A DNA stretch of 64,000 bases from Furcasterigmium furcatum (lineage: Eukaryota > Ascomycota > Sordariomycetes > Glomerellales > Plectosphaerellaceae). Shown piece after piece: positions 21,431-31,978 of this stretch (position 1 is its first letter; each line of letters opens with the position of its first letter). The position numbers were made by a program, and so were the translations under genes. The stretch covers positions 3,658,001-3,722,000 of the forward strand of contig BCIA01000003.1 of NCBI GenBank assembly GCA_001599815.1, written 5' to 3'. The notes under the pieces were generated by a model that was not told the origin of the DNA, searched no databases, and worked only from the letters and a program-made list of their open reading frames with translations.

Positions 21431-23577
21431 CTACGAGAACCGCAACGGGTACTCCTGCTCGCCCGTCATGGACGCCAACAAATCCCCGAGTTCAGGGTCG
21501 TAATAGCCGTTGGTCTGCATGTCAAAAGGATCCCATGGCATCATGTCCTCGACGACCGGCTCGACGGCCATCTGCCCAGCATTGGCGAGATCGAGCATCG
21601 CCCGCGCCGCATCATCGCCAGGCTCTGTTGTCAGAATCTTGGGATAGACCTCGAACCTCGGCTGCTCACCGTCTTCGCCGGTAGGCGCTTCCTGCTTCCT
21701 AGACACCCGTGGCATGAGCGTGTGGCGCGAGAGAAGATGTTCCCGACCAACATCGTCGGCCCCCACGCTCGACGCTCGCGAGGATTGGCCGACCGAGCTT
21801 CCGCCTAGCGTGTTGATGACTCTTTCAGCATCTCTCAGACATTTCCTTGGTCCTGGGAGCACCTCCAGCGGCGCCGCTAGCTTCAACGCTTCGAAGAGCT
21901 TGTCTTTGAGATTCCCGACGCTGTGCTCGCCTTCGCCTGGGAGAAGGTCCTGCAAGTGACGGCATATCTGAGCCACCTGGTAGATGGAAATCGGCAGGAA
22001 ACTGTCCGTGATCGTCTCGGTGGGCTCCAAGCGGATTGTATCAGACCACAGGTCGGCCAAACGAAGTGCCATGTTGAGACAGGCTCGCTGGCAGAAGTCG
22101 ACATAATCTGACGGGGTTCGAGCCAGGGCCTCTTTCGGCACAGCCTCACGGATCCCAGGTACGCAAAACCGGTACAAGTCGCAGTGACACTGCATCCAAT
22201 GCATGTGCAGCCCGACATATTTGACCGACTCGGTGGAGTTCACCATGAGCATCAACCTCTCCGGTGTAAGCTTGAGCTCCGGTGGCAGCATCTGCTCGAA
22301 CCGATCCAGCTCAGATTGCAGGGCCTGCATCTCGTTGTACGTTGAAGACGGGCTGCTTCCCATACGCCTGACCCTCTTGGTGTACCTGCTGCGTTGTCAG
22401 CAAACAGATCGTCGCCACCATCGTGGACGGCAGTTTGGAGAAATACGAACCTCAAGATACGATCTCTAATCACAAACAGTCGCAGATGGAAGGCATACAC
22501 ATCCATGCCGATGCCGTCCTGCATATCGTGGTCCGTCAGATACCCTGCACGCGACTGCACTCCTCTCTGAAAGGTCTGCTCATCGCAAGGTAACCGAACA
22601 TGAACCCGCTCGGGAGGGCAGATCGAGAGATCCTCGATACCACCACTAAACTGTCGATCCAGATGGTAGATGGACCACATCAGCCGCCGTCGAGTCTCTT
22701 GCGCCACAGGCTCTAGGTCCTCCTGCTCGTAATTCAGTCGCATCGTAAATGCCAGGCGAGCGGCTATCGGTAGCAAATTCCAGGCGTCCGAATGGTCGCC
22801 TGCCTGGTACCGGATCCGGATCAGGAGAACCATCGCCTGGAGCTGCGCCAGCGTGTACCGGGTCAAGTGCGTGAGGATGTCCTGTTGGACCTCCTGCATC
22901 CACATCCGGGCCACCACCTGCCCTTCCGGTTCGGATTGATCTCTATACCTCCCAATGGCCACGATGATCTTGAGCAGTGTTCGATCCAGCCTGCCCCGGT
23001 TCCAATCGGCGAGAACCGTCGGTTTGTGCAGGACGGCAATGGCAACACGGCTCGCTGTCTCGAAATAAGCTTCTAGGTATCCCCTTATGGCGGCTTTGTC
23101 CAGAAAGGCCTCGGTTCCCGGGTTCGTGCTGGTCGTCGTCCTGGGCGTCGTGTTGTTGCCAATGGACATGGCATCCTCGGTCAGAGGCATGCTCACCGAG
23201 CCGGGGTTGGGGGCGCGGCCGAGATCCGTGCTCGTTGTCGATTTTGGGGTGTTCTCATCGCAAAGCCAGCCCCTGCTCACGCATCTCACGCAAGGGTAGC
23301 TCCCAGAGCATTTCGCTTTGACCGCACGACAAGCTTTGCATGCCTGCCGGGTCCGCTTTCGCTTGGTGCCTGCCTGGGTGAGCTCTGTGGTATCCAAGCC
23401 CTCAGGCTCCGGGCTGGCCGACTGGTGGCTGAAGGAGCAGTGTAATTGGAGGCGGGTGCAGGCGTGGCAGGTGGGCTGGGTGCGGTCGCATTTCACCTTG
23501 CGCGCCCGGCACTGCCTGCAAGCGGCCCCTTGCTTGCCGGTATCCGACTGCTGGACCGCACTCTCGGGCGTCTCCAT
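21431..23577 (-). CDS. Zn2Cys6 transcription factor with two tandem zinc clusters
   Basis: A nuclear regulator of the Gal4-type family. Exons on the minus strand are 23577-22451 and 22385-21431 (693 aa). It has two complete binuclear clusters: C20-x2-C-x6-C-x6-C-x2-C-x6-C47 and C80-x2-C-x6-C-x5-C-x2-C-x6-C106, joined by a 32-residue linker with a basic KRKRTR patch. Most family members have one cluster. The middle holds the fungal transcription factor domain (RRLMWSIYHLDRQFSGG, a hallmark; then LPCDEQTF). The chosen ATG at 23577 is 19 residues before the first cysteine; an in-frame ATG at 23736 would add 53 residues rich in arginine and proline. It lies between an aromatic monooxygenase and a transporter/sulfatase pair, so it may control them. 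Confidence 0.92.
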
Positions 23578-24030
23578 GGCGGGATGCTGGTCGTTTGGGA
23601 GCGTGAGATGAGTCTGCTGGGGCAACCCGCCCGCTGTGCGTCGGCGGATATCGTCCTGTTTTTGACGGCTCGCGGCCGGATGTCGACTCGACGGATCTCG
23701 GCCATCTGGGCGCTGGGTCACCGGATCTCGGCACATGTCAAAGAGTCGGCCCACCCAACCACCATGACAAGTGAACTCTAGCTCTGAGCTGGGGAATAAG
23801 ATACGCTAGGCATGTCAAGGCTAGGGGAAGCTTGACCCAGGAGCGGCCTGAGGGTGGACTGACTCGTGCAGCTTGTGCATCAACAACGAGATCGAATTAC
23901 CATGCAGCATTGGATGGCCTGGTGTTGAACGCTGAAGCTGGAGTACATAGCAGGATATCCGATCTACTCTCCCGGGGCCGCTCTCCCAGTCTACATGGAG
24001 CATCCAAGCTCAGTCCAATACGGACGGTCC
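23578..24030. other. Intergenic
   Basis: 450 bases between the end of the transporter gene and the start of the Zn2Cys6 gene, both on the minus strand. It holds the regulator's promoter; nothing else is seen. Confidence 0.5.
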
Positions 24031-25878
24031 TTACTTTGAGGTGGCGGTCGCCTCAACGCGGACCTCACTGGCCGGCTTCGACCCGTTCTGCTCTACATCG
24101 GCATCCTCCAACTTCTCCCCAGCCCGCCTCGCACTTGCCTCGTCCAGCATGCCCGAAGCATCCGTCTTGCCAAAGTCCCGGAGACCGACGCCGTTGCTGA
24201 ACAGCCAGTCGATCTGCTCCAAGGTCTTGCCCTTGCACTCGGGGACGCAGAAGAAGACGAAGACGAAGGCCAAGACGGCGATGCCACCGAAGATGAAGCC
24301 AACCTTGCTGCCCAGGTTTGCGTGGTCCTCGAAAACGAGGTAAGGGATCGAGTAGTTGACCGCGAAGCTGGGAAGACTGTTAGTACGTGGGGAGGTCCGT
24401 GTTGGATTCGGGGCACTTACTTGAAGAGCACGTTGACGAAGAAACCGATGCGGGATGTCTTGTCACGAAGGCGAAGGGAAGTGACTTCTGTGGCGACGAC
24501 ATAACAGAGAGGACCCCAGCCGAGGGCGAAGCTGGGCCCGAAGAGGGCCATGACGCCGATGACGCCCTTCATCCTGTCGATTGTGACGGGAGTTTGAACG
24601 CCGAGACTGCCCATGGTGATGAGAACGGCAGCCATGCAAGCGGACGAAATCATCAGCATGATGCTAAACCGACAAGTTAGTGATGATGTCAAACAGGGAC
24701 CTGAGAGACTACCATACCGTCTGCCAGTCCTGTCGTTCAGGAGCAGAGTGATGACCATGACGGACGCGGTGATGCAGCTCGTCATGAGTGTGAAGATCAT
24801 GGGGTTAAGCACGCGCAAGGTGCGGACGTAGACGCCGCCATACTGGGACGAGAACGCCTGGCCTGTCGACTGCTGGAAGAAGTTGACGCCGACGACGATG
24901 GCGGTGCGCTTGAGGTTTCCACCCTGGAAGACCTCGCGGAGCTTGCCCTTCTCGGACTCGTTCTCGAGGGCGAACTCGAGCTCTCGGAACTCCTTGGCGA
25001 TGTCTTCCTCGCTGAAAGCGCCCTCGCGGAGCTTGGTCAGGGCGGTGCGGGATTCTTCGACGCGGCCGTTGCGGAGGAGCCAACGGGGAGACTCAGGGAT
25101 GAAGAAGATGCCGGCTGCCACGATGGTGGGGACGACGTAGAAGAGGCCGAGCGGGATACGCCAGGAGCGGTTGTCGTCGAAGTGGCTAGTGCCATAGCAG
25201 ATGGCATTGATAACAACGCCGCCGATGATCAGACTCCATTGGTATGTACCGACAATGAGGCCGCGGACAGGGGCGGGAACTGCATGGTGATGTGTTAGGA
25301 GCATGAAAGGAGATCCCGCCAATTTACTGGGTTCAGGTGCACGTACCAATCTCGGATTGGAATAGGGGTACCACGGCCAATTCCATCCCGACGTAGACGT
25401 AGTTGAGAACGCGAGCAGCCATGATCTGCTCCCTGGTGTTGGATGTGACGGAGATGGTGGCCGTTCCGAGGGCGTAGACGCTCATGCTGAACATGCACCA
25501 GCGGCGTCCAAAGCGGTCACAGACCCAACCGCCGATCAAGACACCTTGAGCTTGGTGTCAGTAGAGTCCCAAAAGCACCTCCTGTGCCACCTTTCTGACA
25601 CCAGGACAGGGTGTTCGGGTGAAGTGATCAAACTTGCCTGCAGCAAAGCCGATATAGTTCAGACTGTTGAACAGAGCCAACCAGTCCGAGTCCAGGTTAT
25701 AACGTCCGGCTTTCTCGTTCCAGTCGCCGAACTGCTTGTGGAAGTGATCCATGGCCTGCGTCGTCGCAAAGGCCTGGTTGTCGAAGCCATAGTTGAAAGT
25801 CGAGATGGCAATCAGTAGAACGGACAGGAACAAGGACTTGTTGAAGTACTTGGTCTTCTCCGACTTGAAGAGGGCCAT
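24031..25878 (-). CDS. MFS sugar/quinate-type transporter
   Basis: A proton-coupled sugar porter family protein of 526 aa. Exons on the minus strand are 25878-25638, 25544-25347, 25279-24718, 24663-24421 and 24367-24031. Family signatures: DRFGRRW after the second membrane segment, PESPRWLL at the end of the sixth, VNFFQQSTGQ, and PECKGKTLEQID after the twelfth. The first intron uses a GC donor (GCAG|GCAAGT ... CTCAAG|GTGTC): only this joint gives IGFAAG+VLIGGW in frame, although an acceptor six bases earlier (CCAAG) would add two residues. The long acidic tail is cytosolic. The gene is divergent from the sulfatase across 856 bases, so the two may share a promoter. The substrate could be a sugar, quinate or similar compound. 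Confidence 0.92.
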
Positions 25879-26734
25879 CTTGGAGGATGTCTTGTTGTGC
25901 CGCTGCACACACTTGAGTCTAGTCGAGTCGAGATGCTAGAGGCTTCTAGTCCGCAACGAAGAGAGTCGAGGTCCTGTGGTCGTATGCTGAGGGAGTCAAT
26001 GGCTATCTTGCGGCCAAGGTCCGAGCATTATGTATCAGAGTCGTTCAGCTGCGTGATCCAAGCTATCCGGCTGTCGGCCGAGTGAAGCTTTTGGCATGCC
26101 CGTCCCGCGATCCGGGGCCCAAACCAGGCCACCGGAAGCACACGAGTTGGAGACTGGTCATGGGAGGGATTCCCTTGACCCTCGATTGGCTCATGCGGCG
26201 GTCCACGGTCTTTGCTAGCCTGGTCTTCCCCTCTGCCCCATGGGGAGACGATTAGAACAAGGGGAAGAGAGGAAGAAATCCCTTTCCCGGGGTTTCGGTG
26301 TGGTGAACGGCTGGAGCGGCCAATAAGGTCGCCAGGCGGTGCCGGATGAAGAAAGCTTGGCCCCACTCCATCCGGGGCCGACATCCGGAGGTTCTCGGGG
26401 CATAGCCGTCGCGAGATCCGCCTCCAGGGGTCAGAACGCCGGCTCGGTCGTTGAATGTCGCCGTGATGGTTTGACAACGACTTCCGGTGCTTCTTTTGGC
26501 TTTCGATTGCGCAATTCTTGCGGGACATGGCATAAAGATCCAGCTGGACTTTTCCGTGGAATCAATTGTTTTGTCAGGGTAATCCCGTTCGTCCTCCGTG
26601 CTCTTCCGCTCGTCTCTCCTTGATACCCGGCGCGAGATCCTGTGAGGTTGACAACAGGAACGACGTCAAAACTCTCCCTCCAACCCATAAGAATACCCTA
26701 ATCTGTCTGGTTGAAGGACCTCTCCATACTCACC
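25879..26734. promoter_or_regulatory. Shared divergent promoter region, transporter / sulfatase
   Basis: 856 bases separate the start codons of two divergent genes. No gene fits inside. Several CGG-type half-sites typical of Zn2Cys6 factor binding occur (for example TCCGGG around 26370 and CGGCCG near 26075), but such triplets are common in GC-rich DNA, so this is only suggestive. Confidence 0.4.
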
Positions 26735-28369
26735 ATGGACACTTACACCCACTCTCTTCCCCCAAAGCCGATCCCTATCCAGGTCGACTCCAAGAATGGA
26801 GGCAACAGGCCCAACTATGTCATCTTCATGCCCGATCAGCTGCGGTACGACTCCCTTGGGTGCACGACCGACGGCACGACGGGTATCAAGACCCCCAACA
26901 TCGACGCGTTTCGCAAGCGCGGCACGCTCTTCACAAACTGCTTCCTCCAGGCCTCCGTCTGCTCCCAGTCGCGATGCAGCATGTTCACCGGCACATACCC
27001 ACACGTGAGCGGCCACCGCAGCCTCGAGAACCTCATCAAGCCCTGGGAGCCCAACCTGTTCCGCAGCCTCAAGGAGAACGGATACCACGTCGCGTGCCTC
27101 GCCCCCCGCGGAGACACCTTCGCCCCGACGGTCACGGAGCTCAGCGTCGACGAGTACGGTTTCCTCGAGACGCCCGAATATATGCCCAAGTTTGCCGGCG
27201 CAAACGGTGCCCCTCCGCCTCCCCCGCGCGAGGACGTCTGGGGCCGCCTCTTCTACAAGGGCCTCCGCGACGCCAGCCAGGTCCTCGACTACGACGAGGC
27301 CGTCGTCCGCTCGGCCCTCACGTGGCTCGACTGCCCCCCTGACGACAAGCCCTGGGTGCTCTTCATGCCGCTCATCTTCCCCCACTGCCCCTTCCAGGTC
27401 GAGGAGCCGTACTTCTCCATGTACGACCGCTCCGCGCTGTCGAACGTCGTCAACCGCCCCGAGGACAAGACGGGGTACGAGCCGCGGTACATGGCCACCA
27501 TCCGCGAGCGCTACGGCACCGACCGCGCCACGGAGGAGATCTGGCGCGAGGTCAAGGCCACGTACTACGGCATGATCACGCGCCTCGACGACCAGTTCGG
27601 CCGCGTGCTCGACAAGATCGACAGCCTGGGGCTGTGGAAGGACACCGTGACCATGTTCTACACGGACCACGGCGAGTACCTCGGCGACCACGGGCTGATC
27701 GAGAAGTGGCCCTCCGGCCTCTCGGAGACGCTCGTCCGCGAGCCGCTCATCATCGGCGGCGCGGGGCTGCCGCAGGGCAAGACGGTCGACGCCATGACGG
27801 AGATGGTGGACATCGTGCCGACCATGTTCGAGCTGTCGGGCGTCGGGGAGCACTTCCCGCACAACGGGCGGTCGTGGGTGCCCGTGCTGTGCGGCGACGC
27901 GACGGAGCACAAGGAGTACGCGTTCAGCGAGGGCGGATTCCTGACGTCCGAGGAGCCGCTGCTGGAGCAGGCGCCGTACCCGTACGACATCAAGGCGGGC
28001 CTGCAGCACGAGGACACGACGCTGGTGGGCAAGGCGATCTCGCTGCGGGACAAGGAGTATGCGTACATCTACCGGCTGTATGAGCCGGCGGAGCTGTACG
28101 ACCGCGCGAGGGACCCGCACGAGATGCATAACCTGGCGGCCGTGCCGGAGTATAAGGAGCTGGTGGACAAGTATGAGAGGGTCGTCCTGCGCTGGCTCGT
28201 GGGCGGGAGTGATTTCGTGCCGTGGCAGAAGGATAACAGGTTCCCGAAGGTGGTGCTGAAGACGCCGAAGGAGCAGATGGAGGAGAGGCTGAAGAAGGTC
28301 GGGAACAAGCCCAAGGTGAACGCGGTGAACGGGGTGAACGGGGCGAACGGGGCGAACGGGCACGCCTGA
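26735..28369 (+). CDS. Type I sulfatase (alkaline-phosphatase superfamily)
   Basis: An intronless 544 aa enzyme that would cleave a sulfate ester. It begins MDTYTHSLPP and has no signal peptide, so it is probably cytosolic. N-terminal metal motif VIFMPDQLRYDSLG (residues 29-42); active-site segment CSQSRCSMFTG at 76-86; second metal motif YTDHGEYLGDHG near 310-320. In characterised sulfatases the cysteine becomes formylglycine within C-x-[P/A]-x-R; here the third position is Gln (C76, Q78, R80). The overall design (PWEPNLFRSLKENGYHV, KTGYEPRYMA) is close to choline-sulfatase/arylsulfatase relatives in fungi and bacteria. The last 17 residues are an Asn-Gly repeat tail. The ATG at 26735 has a CACC context. 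It shares a promoter region with a transporter. Confidence 0.93.
   Translation: MDTYTHSLPPKPIPIQVDSKNGGNRPNYVIFMPDQLRYDSLGCTTDGTTGIKTPNIDAFRKRGTLFTNCFLQASVCSQSRCSMFTGTYPHVSGHRSLENLIKPWEPNLFRSLKENGYHVACLAPRGDTFAPTVTELSVDEYGFLETPEYMPKFAGANGAPPPPPREDVWGRLFYKGLRDASQVLDYDEAVVRSALTWLDCPPDDKPWVLFMPLIFPHCPFQVEEPYFSMYDRSALSNVVNRPEDKTGYEPRYMATIRERYGTDRATEEIWREVKATYYGMITRLDDQFGRVLDKIDSLGLWKDTVTMFYTDHGEYLGDHGLIEKWPSGLSETLVREPLIIGGAGLPQGKTVDAMTEMVDIVPTMFELSGVGEHFPHNGRSWVPVLCGDATEHKEYAFSEGGFLTSEEPLLEQAPYPYDIKAGLQHEDTTLVGKAISLRDKEYAYIYRLYEPAELYDRARDPHEMHNLAAVPEYKELVDKYERVVLRWLVGGSDFVPWQKDNRFPKVVLKTPKEQMEERLKKVGNKPKVNAVNGVNGANGANGHA
28325..28361 (+). repeat. 9-base tandem repeat in the sulfatase 3' end
   Basis: Four near-identical copies of G(T/C)GAACGGG encode the VNG/ANG tail of the sulfatase. 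It is likely a variable, disordered C-terminus. Confidence 0.75.
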
Positions 28370-28570
28370 GGGCGGGGTGTTTGAGCTGGGGATGCATTGG
28401 TGTTGTCGGGCGAGGCCACGGCGCCTCGCGGCTGTGAAGAAGCTGTCTCATTGGTATTGAACCGTACAAGCGGCACAGAAATATACACGCGCTACGTCTC
28501 CTCACATATCGTCATCCCATCCCGTCCTTCTTTCACCACGAATACACATGTAGAGCTTAATCAAGCTGGC

Positions 28571-29765
28571 CTACTTGTCCCCCACCAGCACCGTGCTCTC
28601 CTCGGCCTCCCTCTCCTTATCGGCATAGTGCTTCTCCAGATCCTGCACGACCTGTCTGCCGTTGAACGTGGACATGAGCCTCTCGCTCCTCGCGCGGAAG
28701 GCAATCTGGTACCAGTGCGGGAACGCCCTGAGCCACGGCAGCGAGGATCCGGTGGCCGGGACGACGAGCTGCCCGCTCTTCCCCGTGAGGATCTTCTTGA
28801 CGATCTCCTCCGCCACGGTCTCGGGCTCCAGCGCGGGCAGCAGGAAGCCCATGCCCTGCTGGTAGCCGGTGAAGAGGGCGGTCTTGGTGTAGCCCTGGTT
28901 GACGAGGAGAGTGCGGACCCTGGGGGCGTTGTAGCGGGTCGTGAGCTCTGCGGTGATGCCCTCGTGGAAGGCGTGGGCGGCGGACTTTGAGGCGCCGTAG
29001 TCCGTCATGTTGGGGACGGTGAGGTAGGAGGCGTACGAGGCGACCGTGACGATCATGCCGTGGTTGTTGCGGACCATGTGGGGGAGGAACTCCTTGGTGG
29101 TCCAGTAGTGGGCGAGGGTGTTGACGTCGAAGGTGAAGCGGATGTCGCGCTCGGAGGCGTCGAGGATGGTGCGGCCGCGGGCGATGCCGGCGTTGTTGAT
29201 GAGGACGGTCGGGTGGCCGACGCGGGCTCTGATCTCCTTGGCGACGGCGGCGAGGCGGTCGACGGAGGTGATGTCGCACTGGAAGTAGTGGACGTTGGGG
29301 CCTGCGCGAACGAGTGAGCTTGGGTGTTCCGGGTATATCAGGAGAGAAGCAGGGGAGAGCGTCAGTACCAACTGAGAAGGTCATGGCCTGCTGGATGTCG
29401 AGAACAACGACTTTAGTGCCCCTCTCCTCGAACAGCTTGACGACCTGGCCGCCGATGCCGCCAGCGCCGCCGGTGATGAGCACGATCTCGCGTGACCAGT
29501 CATACTTGTCTGTGATCCAGTTGTTCAGGACCTTGTCGTTGAGCCAGTTGTTGGCCCAGCGGGCGAGGGAGGCCCAGAGGAGGAACTTGAGGCGCTTGTA
29601 GGCGTTGGGATAGAGGATGCTGAGGTCCTTGCCCTTCTTCGTGTAGCGCGCGAGCAGGACGAGGGGGAGGATGACGTTGGGGTTGAGGGCGGTCCGGCCG
29701 ATGAGCTTGTAGATGGGATCCGCCACGAGGCCCTCGCGAGGGAGGATGCCCTTGTGCATGGGCAT
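28571..29765 (-). CDS. Short-chain dehydrogenase/reductase (RDH10/SDR16C-like)
   Basis: A 375 aa NAD(P)-dependent oxidoreductase. Exons on the minus strand are 29765-29369 and 29301-28571. Cofactor motif TGGAGGIG at residues 98-105, NNAG near 168, catalytic Asn193, Ser221, Tyr234 and Lys238 (YGASK). The 95-residue hydrophobic N-terminal extension (NVILPLVLLARYT..., FLLWASLARW) is typical of membrane-associated SDR16C/DHRS enzymes that act on lipophilic alcohols such as retinol. The joint AMTFSV+GPNVHYFQCD fits the family. The ATG at 29765 is first; the upstream frame is open but has no ATG. It is convergent with the sulfatase, 201 bases apart. Substrate unknown. Confidence 0.9.
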
Positions 29766-31026
29766 CTTGAATGCCTGGTGGGATGTCGTGGGGGGACCGG
29801 GCCAGTGGTTTGTTTGATGGGAGGCTCTGGGTGTCTCGTCGGGGTGTCTGGTGTGGTGGTGGTACACGAATGGCACTGAGACGTGGGTGGTGAGGTATCA
29901 CAAGGCTGGCAAGGGAGCTGCGGTCTCCTGTTATAAAGAGAAGAGGAGGGTCACCAGGCCGGACACGCCACACTAGCCGTCGGCCGAAAGATGGTCAAGG
30001 GTCGCATAGAAGAGGGTGGGTGGTCGGCTGCGGAGGAGATATTGCTTGACTGGTTTCTTGCTCGTGCCGCCTGGAGCTCCCGACAGCTACAAATTGCCCC
30101 GTTTCTCCGACGGAGAGCGCCCAGGATCGTCTCGTTCTCGTCCGGCTCGGGGGAGACTCCTCATCTGATGTCCCGTCTCGTCCGAAGCGTCCCTCAGTGT
30201 CCGCGGGTCTCACCTCGAGCACGAGCACAAGCACGAGCTCGAGCACCCAAGGGATGATGGAATGGAAAATGGAAGCTCTCCGGGGCGGGCTAGACTGATC
30301 GACAGGCAGGCCGAGGTCCGGGCCCCGAGCTGTTGAATGCGGGGAACCCATGAGACTAGCCCAGCTAGCCGATGTCGTGGGCTCGGGAAAGGGAAGCTGT
30401 ATCCAATCCCGTGGATGGTGTGAGTTGGAGGAGGGAGACAACACATGTGAGGCGTTTTCGGCTTAACCGGTTTTGGGCAACCAATTCGTTAGGGCCCCCG
30501 CCTGCTCGATGAGCGGGGGCCTGGCGCATTCAATGCCCTGCAACGGCCGCTATGGGGCGCAGTTTCAGCTGCTTGGCTTCTATTTCGAATCTTGCACAGC
30601 GCCCAAGCTCCCGAAGGATGCAACTGAGGGCGGGAGGTCGCCGTAATTGAAGTCGTGTCTCGTCCCGTCTCCATGGATGGGGCCCAGACAATGCCCATGA
30701 TGCAACCCAACATCGGGGTACCAAGCGATTTTCAGGCAGTGCTCCGCGTATTAGATCTCTGGTACCTCCCATCCTGTGAACCGTGGTTAGTTCATCTCTT
30801 CATGCAGGTACACCGTCCAACATTGGACAAATATCATTCTGGGATTGGCCGTAACAATCGTATAAGAAAAGAGAAGGCCATATGTACAGGTGAGTAGTAA
30901 GAGGGGGCAAGGAAATGAAAGAAGAAGAGCCCCTCAAATCAGCATTACACATCTTCTGATGAGAATCTCTCGCCTGGGTATCACGGAAGAAAAAGATACA
31001 CCAAGCAGCCGCCTTCTTGCAGCGCC
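29766..31026. other. Intergenic
   Basis: 1.26 kb holding the dehydrogenase promoter and the 3' end of the next minus-strand gene. A GAGCACGAGCACAAGCACGA repetitive patch lies at about 30216-30248. No gene is supported. Confidence 0.5.
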
Positions 31027-31978
31027 TCACAGCAGCGCATACGCAACGCTCAGGGCGCCCATCCACGCCGCGCCGCTCCACCAGCCCAGGCTCGCCGCGG
31101 CGTCCTCGACATCGCCGGGCCTGACATCCGGCCCGAACCTGCCGTCGCCACCGTCGCCCTCCTCGCCCTCCTCGGGGTACTTGGGGATGACCTCGATCTC
31201 CTCCGCGTTGTCGCCGGCGAGGGGGTACCCGATGTCCGTGGTCGCCGAGAAGTCGAGGTCCTCCCAGTCGATGAGCTCGTTGTCGAGCGAGTCGCAGCTC
31301 GGGCGATTGCCGCGGTCCTCGATGCTGTTGGTCACCAGGATCGGCACGTCGAAGATGGTGTAGTACCACTCGTCGTTGAGGTGGAAGTTCTGGCGGATGG
31401 AGATCTGGATGATGTTCAGTACTCGGTACCTGACACTGCTCGCCGATGGCCGGCGGTACTCACGTTGTACAGCCCGCGGTCGCTGTCCTCCGAGTCCGGC
31501 GCGCCGTCGCCGACGAGGCAGTCAGGCCAGATCCAGTTGAGGTGCTTCACGGTGCTGGTGGGCTGCTGGAGCATGATGTCGCCGTAGGTGTAGTTGTGCT
31601 CCGACGCGGTGCCGTTGGTGAGGGTGAAGTTGCGCCCGGTGTGGTAGCTCGAAAGGAAGATGGTGATGTTGTGGATGGCCGTCGGGCTGTCGTCGGCGTA
31701 GGGTGGCATGGGGATCCTGCCGCTGCCGGTGATGTCCAGGGAGATGTGAAGCGTATCTAGATGCAGGCATGTGGGTTAGAACTGATCATCCGCTGCCGCC
31801 TCTTCATTGCCATGTACTGACCTCCTCCCATGGGCGTGCCCGGCTGCGGCGAGTTCAGGACGGCGAGTCCCGGTGTGAGGATCTGGCCATTATCGAAGGT
31901 GAAGTTTCGCGCGTGGTCCTCATCATCGGCGAGGGCGAGGAGCGGCAGCAGCGCCACCAGGTTCATGAAGGAGCGCAT
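31027..31978 (-). CDS. GPI-anchored secreted orphan glycoprotein
   Basis: Exons on the minus strand are 31978-31822, 31756-31464 and 31404-31027 (275 aa). A signal peptide (MRSFMNLVALLPLLALADDED) starts the protein. The C-terminus is a hydrophobic segment (LGWWSGAAWMGALSVAYALL) after a small-residue DAAAS stretch, the layout of a GPI-attachment signal, so a cell-surface location is expected. Five N-glycosylation sequons lie in the first two thirds (NFT, NIT, NFT, NGT, NYT). The beta-strand-like core (TLHISLDITGSGRIPM, WYYTIFDVPILVTNS) is followed by an acidic glycine linker (EEGEEGDGGDG). All three exons join in frame at consensus sites. I do not recognise the family. Its neighbours are carbohydrate-related, so a wall role is only a guess. 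Confidence 0.8.

Noticed and set aside
26666..28363. 565-codon open frame antisense to the sulfatase gene
   Set aside because: It is a GC-rich mirror of a highly biased gene: repetitive Arg/Val/Leu/Asp composition, no motif, and no splice signals. The sulfatase on the other strand has clear catalytic motifs.
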